8,901 nucleotides of DNA from Bacteroidota bacterium (lineage in GTDB: Bacteria; Bacteroidota; Bacteroidia; Chitinophagales; Chitinophagaceae), in NCBI GenBank assembly GCA_023429365.1, contig JAEYVW010000375.1, forward strand, positions 1 to 8,901. The letters run 5' to 3'. The notes beneath the pieces are model-generated. The model was not told the DNA's origin, ran no database searches, and saw only the letters and a program-made list of their open reading frames with translations. Position numbers and translations under genes: made by a program. Below, piece by piece: positions 6,217 through 8,901 of this stretch; within the stretch, counting starts at the first letter, position 1, and every line of letters starts with the position of its first letter.

Positions 6217-7290
6217 TCATTTTTCGGATTGCAGATACTGGTTGATGAACTTTGGAAAAGCAAGCCCCGCCATTTGCTTTCGCGAAATCCAGTTCCAATC
6301 GCCGGGTATTGCTTTTTTTAATTTCACCCGAATAAACTGTCCCGTGATCGATTGATGTGTTAGTTGTTGTCTGAATACCTCTGATGTTGATACGACATCA
6401 TAATAATCACTTGAAGGCAATAATCCCCTTTTCTCAGCTTCAGCAAGTATCTGTTTTTTATATTTAGTGCCGCCAGCTTCGATCATTGGAAATTCATGTA
6501 GCTGATTCCAAATATCTTTTGCAGTGCGCTGGCGGATGGCGATGCTTCCTTTATAATCCATGACCAGGTAATAAAAAAACCGCTTCCGGGTTGGGGGCTT
6601 TTTTTCTTTTACCGGTAACTCATTTATTTTCCCATGGATGAAAGCATAACAGACCTTTTTAAAAACACATGCTTCGCAAACTGCCGCCACCGGTTTACAG
6701 ACGGTTGCGCCAAAATCCATGATAGCCTGGTTAAAGACACCCGGGTTTTTTTTATCCAACACTTCAGCAGCCAGGGTATTAAAATATTTTTTGCCCCCGG
6801 TGGAATCGATAGGCAGGCTCACCCCAAACACCCTTGATAACACCCGGAACACGTTCCCATCCACCACGGCATAGGGAAGATTGTAGGCAAAGGATGCGAC
6901 AGCCGCGGCTGTGTAGGGACCAACACCCTTTAATGCCCTGATATCATCATAGCGTGAAGGGAAACGACCTCCCAGCTGCCGGGAAATAAACCTAGCACTG
7001 GCCAACAGGTTGCGACAGCGACTATAGTAGCCTAAGCCCTCCCAATGCTTGAAAACCAGGCTTTCAGGTGCTTCTGCCAGTTGATCAACCGTGGGAAAAC
7101 TTGCGATAAACCGGTGATAATAAGCCAGCCCCTGCTCCACTCTTGTCTGCTGCAGGATGATCTCGCTTAACCAGATTTTATATGGGTCTTTCTCCCCTTT
7201 CCAGGGCATCTGGCGGTTATTTTCAAGCTGATTCCAGCGCAACAAAAGCCGGGAAAACTCTTTCCGGACTTGCTTATTTTCCTCTGTCAT
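6217..7290 (-). CDS. mutY: A/G-specific adenine DNA glycosylase
   Basis: MutY removes adenine mispaired with 8-oxoguanine, the second line of defence against oxidised guanine. The 357-residue protein has all key features. The catalytic Glu43 lies in SEIILQQTRV. The helix-hairpin-helix LKGVGPYTAAAVASFAY (120-136) is followed by catalytic Asp144 in VVDGNVFRVLSR. The 4Fe-4S cluster ligands are Cys198, Cys205, Cys208 and Cys214 with the standard C-x6-C-x2-C-x5-C spacing. The C-terminal Nudix-like domain (about 230-350) recognises 8-oxoG; the LTHQSITG segment fits its conserved Ser/Thr-His motif. Length is normal. The gene is divergent from the HU-like gene, a usual Bacteroidota arrangement, but is separated from its customary neighbour ssb by the three-gene lipoprotein block. 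The ATG at 7290 starts close upstream of the conserved region. Confidence 0.97.
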   Translation of the reverse strand: MTEENKQVRKEFSRLLLRWNQLENNRQMPWKGEKDPYKIWLSEIILQQTRVEQGLAYYHRFIASFPTVDQLAEAPESLVFKHWEGLGYYSRCRNLLASARFISRQLGGRFPSRYDDIRALKGVGPYTAAAVASFAYNLPYAVVDGNVFRVLSRVFGVSLPIDSTGGKKYFNTLAAEVLDKKNPGVFNQAIMDFGATVCKPVAAVCEACVFKKVCYAFIHGKINELPVKEKKPPTRKRFFYYLVMDYKGSIAIRQRTAKDIWNQLHEFPMIEAGGTKYKKQILAEAEKRGLLPSSDYYDVVSTSEVFRQQLTHQSITGQFIRVKLKKAIPGDWNWISRKQMAGLAFPKFINQYLQSEK

Positions 7291-7345
7291 GGTCGGTTTG
7301 AGCGAATGTAAACTCTAAAAATTTGCCATTTTTGGAAACATGGCT

Positions 7346-7370
7346 CCGAATTTGTTGTAAAAAAATTCGG
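7346..7370. promoter_or_regulatory. Inverted repeat in the mutY / HU divergent intergenic region
   Basis: CCGAATTT (7346-7353) and AAATTCGG (7363-7370) form a perfect 8-bp inverted repeat with a 9-nt centre. It lies in the 147-bp gap between divergent genes, 8 bp before the proposed -33 box of the HU-like gene and 55 bp from the mutY start. Because no gene ends here, a terminator is unlikely; a binding site for a dimeric regulator, or a hairpin in the mutY leader if transcription begins far enough upstream, are the options. Confidence 0.35.
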
Positions 7371-7377
7371 CTATCCC

Positions 7378-7409
7378 TTTGACAATCATCATTTTTTATC
7401 TTAAATTGG
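7378..7409 (+). promoter_or_regulatory. Candidate Bacteroidota-type promoter for the HU-like gene
   Basis: TTTG (7378-7381) and TAAATTGG (7402-7409) are spaced by 20 bases. They match the Bacteroidota -33 TTTG and -7 TAnnTTTG boxes, with one mismatch in the latter. Transcription would start near 7416, giving a short A-rich leader of about 20 bases before the ATG at 7438. Confidence 0.45.
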
Positions 7410-7437
7410 CATTACAAACTACTTAAACCTCATAAAA

Positions 7438-7755
7438 ATGAGAAAAGCCGATCTCGTAAATCAGATATCAGAAAAGACAGGAATCCCGAAAGTAGACGTG
7501 TTAGTTACACTTGAAACAATGTTTAAAGAAGTAAAAGACACATTAGCTGCGGGTGAAAACATTTATATCCGTGGCTTCGGAAGTTTTATAACCAAAAAAA
7601 GAGCTGCAAAGATCGGGCGCAATATAAAAAAGAATATTGCAGTGCATATCCCCGAGCATTATATACCCGCATTCAAGCCTGCCAAGGAATTCGTCGCGGA
7701 AGTGAAGAAACTTAAAGAGCCAAAACCCGATGAAGGACCGGGCGAGGATGCATAA
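7438..7755 (+). CDS. HU/IHF-family nucleoid DNA-binding protein
   Basis: The 105-residue protein has the standard HU layout. A helical dimerisation domain (1-40) begins MRKADLVNQISEKTGI. The conserved GFGSFITKKRAAKIGRN block (46-62) leads into the beta-ribbon arm. The arm contains HIPEHYIPAFKP (70-81), in which Pro72 is placed to intercalate into and bend DNA. A C-terminal extension (90-105, KLKEPKPDEGPGEDA) is Lys/Pro then acidic. Members bind and bend DNA as dimers; whether this one acts like HU or IHF cannot be told. It is divergent from mutY and begins a same-strand run with the TPR gene (93 bp later) and the basic mini-protein. A good promoter match lies upstream. The start is the ATG immediately before the canonical N-terminus. 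Confidence 0.93.
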   Translation: MRKADLVNQISEKTGIPKVDVLVTLETMFKEVKDTLAAGENIYIRGFGSFITKKRAAKIGRNIKKNIAVHIPEHYIPAFKPAKEFVAEVKKLKEPKPDEGPGEDA

Positions 7756-7796
7756 TCCCTGTTTTTAAGATTTATTTACCTGCTCCAAATCAATTT

Positions 7797-7830
7797 ATTG
7801 GAATTATTAACGATCACAGCGGTAATTTCG
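7797..7830 (+). promoter_or_regulatory. Candidate promoter for the TPR gene
   Basis: ATTG (7797-7800) and TAATTTCG (7823-7830) resemble the Bacteroidota -33 and -7 boxes, each with one mismatch, with a spacer of 22 bases, slightly long. The transcript would begin about 12-15 bases before the GTG start at 7849. A separate promoter would explain the 93-bp gap after the HU-like gene, where no terminator is seen. Confidence 0.35.
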
Positions 7831-7848
7831 CAGTTCAAATAATTTGTA

Positions 7849-8712
7849 GTGAAAAAACCGCAGTGGATTACTATTGGAATAGCGCTTATACTGGTGGTTG
7901 CCATCTATTTCCTGGGGCGCACCATACCTGAAAAAAAAGCAGTTGCAACCGAAACCCATAGCGAAGATGACGGTCATGATCATGGAACATCTAATGATCT
8001 TACTATCGATTCCATACTGCTGATTGCCAAAAAACAACTTAATAATGAGCAGATTACTCGCATTACCCAGTTGGAGAATTCAATTTCCCGGGGTGATGTG
8101 AAGGAACAGCAGATAAAAGTTTATCACCAATTGTCTCATTTCTGGGGCGATTCCATGCGTTTTTTTCCGCCTTATGCCTGGTATGAAGCCGAAGCAGCAA
8201 GATTGGAAAATTCGGAAAAATCCCTCACCTTTGCAGCCCACTTGTTTTTAGAGAACTTGCAGCAGGAGCCGAATCAACGGATTGTGAAATGGGAAGCGCT
8301 GCAGGCTAAAGACTTGTTTGAAAGGTCTTTGAAGATTAATCCTGCTAATGATTCCGCCAAAGTAGGGCTCGGTGCATGCTATCTTTTTGGAAATATTTCT
8401 CCCAATCCGATGGAAGGTATTTCTAAAATAAGGGAAGTAGTTGACAAAGATAGCACCAATATATATGCACAGCTTACGATGGTGAAAGGATTAATGATCT
8501 CAGGTCAGACCAGCAAGGCGATCGAGCGATTGCAGACGGTAAACCGGGTGCAGCCTTCGAATATAGAAGCAATCCTTATGCTGGCAGAGTTACATGAAAG
8601 AAAAGGTGATAAACTGATAGCAGCGGACTGGTATAAAAAAAGCCTGGCTTTTATAAACCGCGCCGATGTAAGAGCTGAGATAGAAAAAAGAATTGCCGAA
8701 TTGAGTAAGTAA
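7849..8712 (+). CDS. Membrane-anchored tetratricopeptide-repeat protein (GTG start)
   Basis: The 287-residue product starts at GTG 7849; the next codons (KKPQW) precede one hydrophobic segment (residues 7-23), and no earlier in-frame start fits. After the anchor comes a charged linker with a His/Asp cluster, HSEDDGHDHG (37-46). Residues 52-140 are helical. TPR-like repeats occupy about 148-270, with typical small/large hydrophobic spacing in the segments beginning DLFERSLKINP (155), NIYAQLTMVKGLM (204) and NIEAILMLAELHERKGD (238). TPR proteins are protein-interaction scaffolds; the partner is unknown. Which side of the membrane the repeats face is uncertain, since positive charges flank the anchor on both sides; periplasmic is more usual for such Bacteroidota proteins. 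I recall TPR genes of this kind between HU and ribonuclease E/G genes in Bacteroidota, so the position is probably conserved. Confidence 0.85.
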   Translation: MKKPQWITIGIALILVVAIYFLGRTIPEKKAVATETHSEDDGHDHGTSNDLTIDSILLIAKKQLNNEQITRITQLENSISRGDVKEQQIKVYHQLSHFWGDSMRFFPPYAWYEAEAARLENSEKSLTFAAHLFLENLQQEPNQRIVKWEALQAKDLFERSLKINPANDSAKVGLGACYLFGNISPNPMEGISKIREVVDKDSTNIYAQLTMVKGLMISGQTSKAIERLQTVNRVQPSNIEAILMLAELHERKGDKLIAADWYKKSLAFINRADVRAEIEKRIAELSK

Positions 8713-8726
8713 GACAGAATTTAAAT

Positions 8727-8752
8727 ACGGGTGATCGGTTAAAACCCGTTTT
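8727..8752 (+). terminator. Hairpin with T-run after the TPR gene
   Basis: ACGGGT (8727-8732) pairs with ACCCGT (8744-8749) around an 11-nt loop, and the right arm runs into TTTT (8749-8752). It is a modest intrinsic-terminator shape 15 bases after the TPR stop codon. It lies 37 bases before the basic mini-protein ATG, so it may also separate the expression of that gene, or act as an attenuator in its leader. Confidence 0.45.
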
Positions 8753-8789
8753 AGAATATTAAATAACAAGTTTTAAAAATTATTTGAGT

Positions 8790-8882
8790 ATGCCTTGTGG
8801 TAAGAAAAGAAAGCGTCATAAAATTGCGACGCACAAGCGTAAGAAAAGACTAAGAAAGAACCGTCATAAGAAAAGGAAATAA
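8790..8882 (+). CDS. 30-residue highly basic protein, AURKAIP1/COX24 (mS38)-like; probable ribosome-associated mini-protein
   Basis: An ATG at 8790 opens a 30-codon frame ending in TAA at 8880-8882, too short for most ORF cut-offs. The product begins MPCGKKRKRHKIATHK and contains 11 Lys, 7 Arg and 3 His, with no acidic residue. The pattern of a basic run, then HK-x-x-x-HKRKKRLRK, resembles the C-terminal domain of AURKAIP1/COX24, known as mitochondrial small-subunit ribosomal protein mS38. Very short proteins of this type are annotated in many Bacteroidota. By analogy it probably binds rRNA in the ribosome; that is inference. It follows the TPR gene after a 77-bp gap containing a hairpin. The leader is A/T-rich without a Shine-Dalgarno sequence. 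The lysine codons are mostly AAG/AAA mixed and the composition is real coding, not a simple repeat. Confidence 0.85.
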   Translation: MPCGKKRKRHKIATHKRKKRLRKNRHKKRK

Positions 8883-8894
8883 ATTTTTCCTGCT

Positions 8895-8901
8895 ATGAAA
8901 C
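8895..8901 (+). CDS. Possible start of a downstream gene, cut by the window edge
   Basis: An ATG at 8895 followed by AAA begins 12 bases after the mini-protein stop and runs off the window. Only two codons are visible, so nothing can be said about the product from sequence. In related genomes I would expect a ribonuclease E/G-family gene near this point, which is memory of gene order and not evidence here. Confidence 0.2.

Overview
The window looks like a chromosomal segment from a member of the Bacteroidota, most likely Chitinophagaceae or a relative. The evidence is a gliding-motility pair (gldE-gldD) downstream of ssb, mutY divergent from an HU-family gene, the absence of Shine-Dalgarno sequences (leaders are A/T-rich), and sequences resembling the Bacteroidota -33 TTTG / -7 TAnnTTTG promoter. 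The family assignment is inference; no rRNA is present to confirm it. I see no phage, IS element, CRISPR array, tRNA or rRNA.

Left part (1-729, + strand): the C-terminal half of a DUF2306 membrane protein, cut by the window edge, is followed 25 bp later by a small single-pass protein of unknown function. A 155-bp convergent gap carrying a long imperfect inverted repeat (740-815) separates these from the next operon.

Next (885-3395, - strand), read in the order ssb, gldE, gldD: an SSB protein, a CNNM/CorC-type membrane protein with a TTG start, and the lipoprotein GldD. A hairpin lies between ssb and gldE.

Middle (3699-6208, + strand): three genes for exported proteins. These are a small secreted protein with an extremely aromatic tail, an LpoB-family lipoprotein, and a large COG3014-type TPR-like lipoprotein. 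In many Bacteroidota mutY, ssb and gldE lie next to each other on one strand, so this block appears to be inserted, in opposite orientation, into that conserved order. It is the most distinctive part of the layout and may be an accessory cell-envelope module.

Right part: mutY (- strand) ends only 8 bp from the lipoprotein gene that converges on it and is divergent from an HU/IHF-like gene (7438). After HU come a membrane-anchored TPR protein with a GTG start (7849), a hairpin, and a 30-residue extremely basic protein (8790-8882). The latter resembles the AURKAIP1/COX24 (mitochondrial ribosomal mS38) C-terminal domain and is probably a ribosome-associated mini-protein. Another gene may begin in the last seven bases.

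Functionally, most of the window is housekeeping (DNA repair, ssDNA binding, nucleoid, ribosome-related) and envelope genes. No defence or biosynthetic system is visible. The items most worth following up are the lipoprotein block and the mini-protein.
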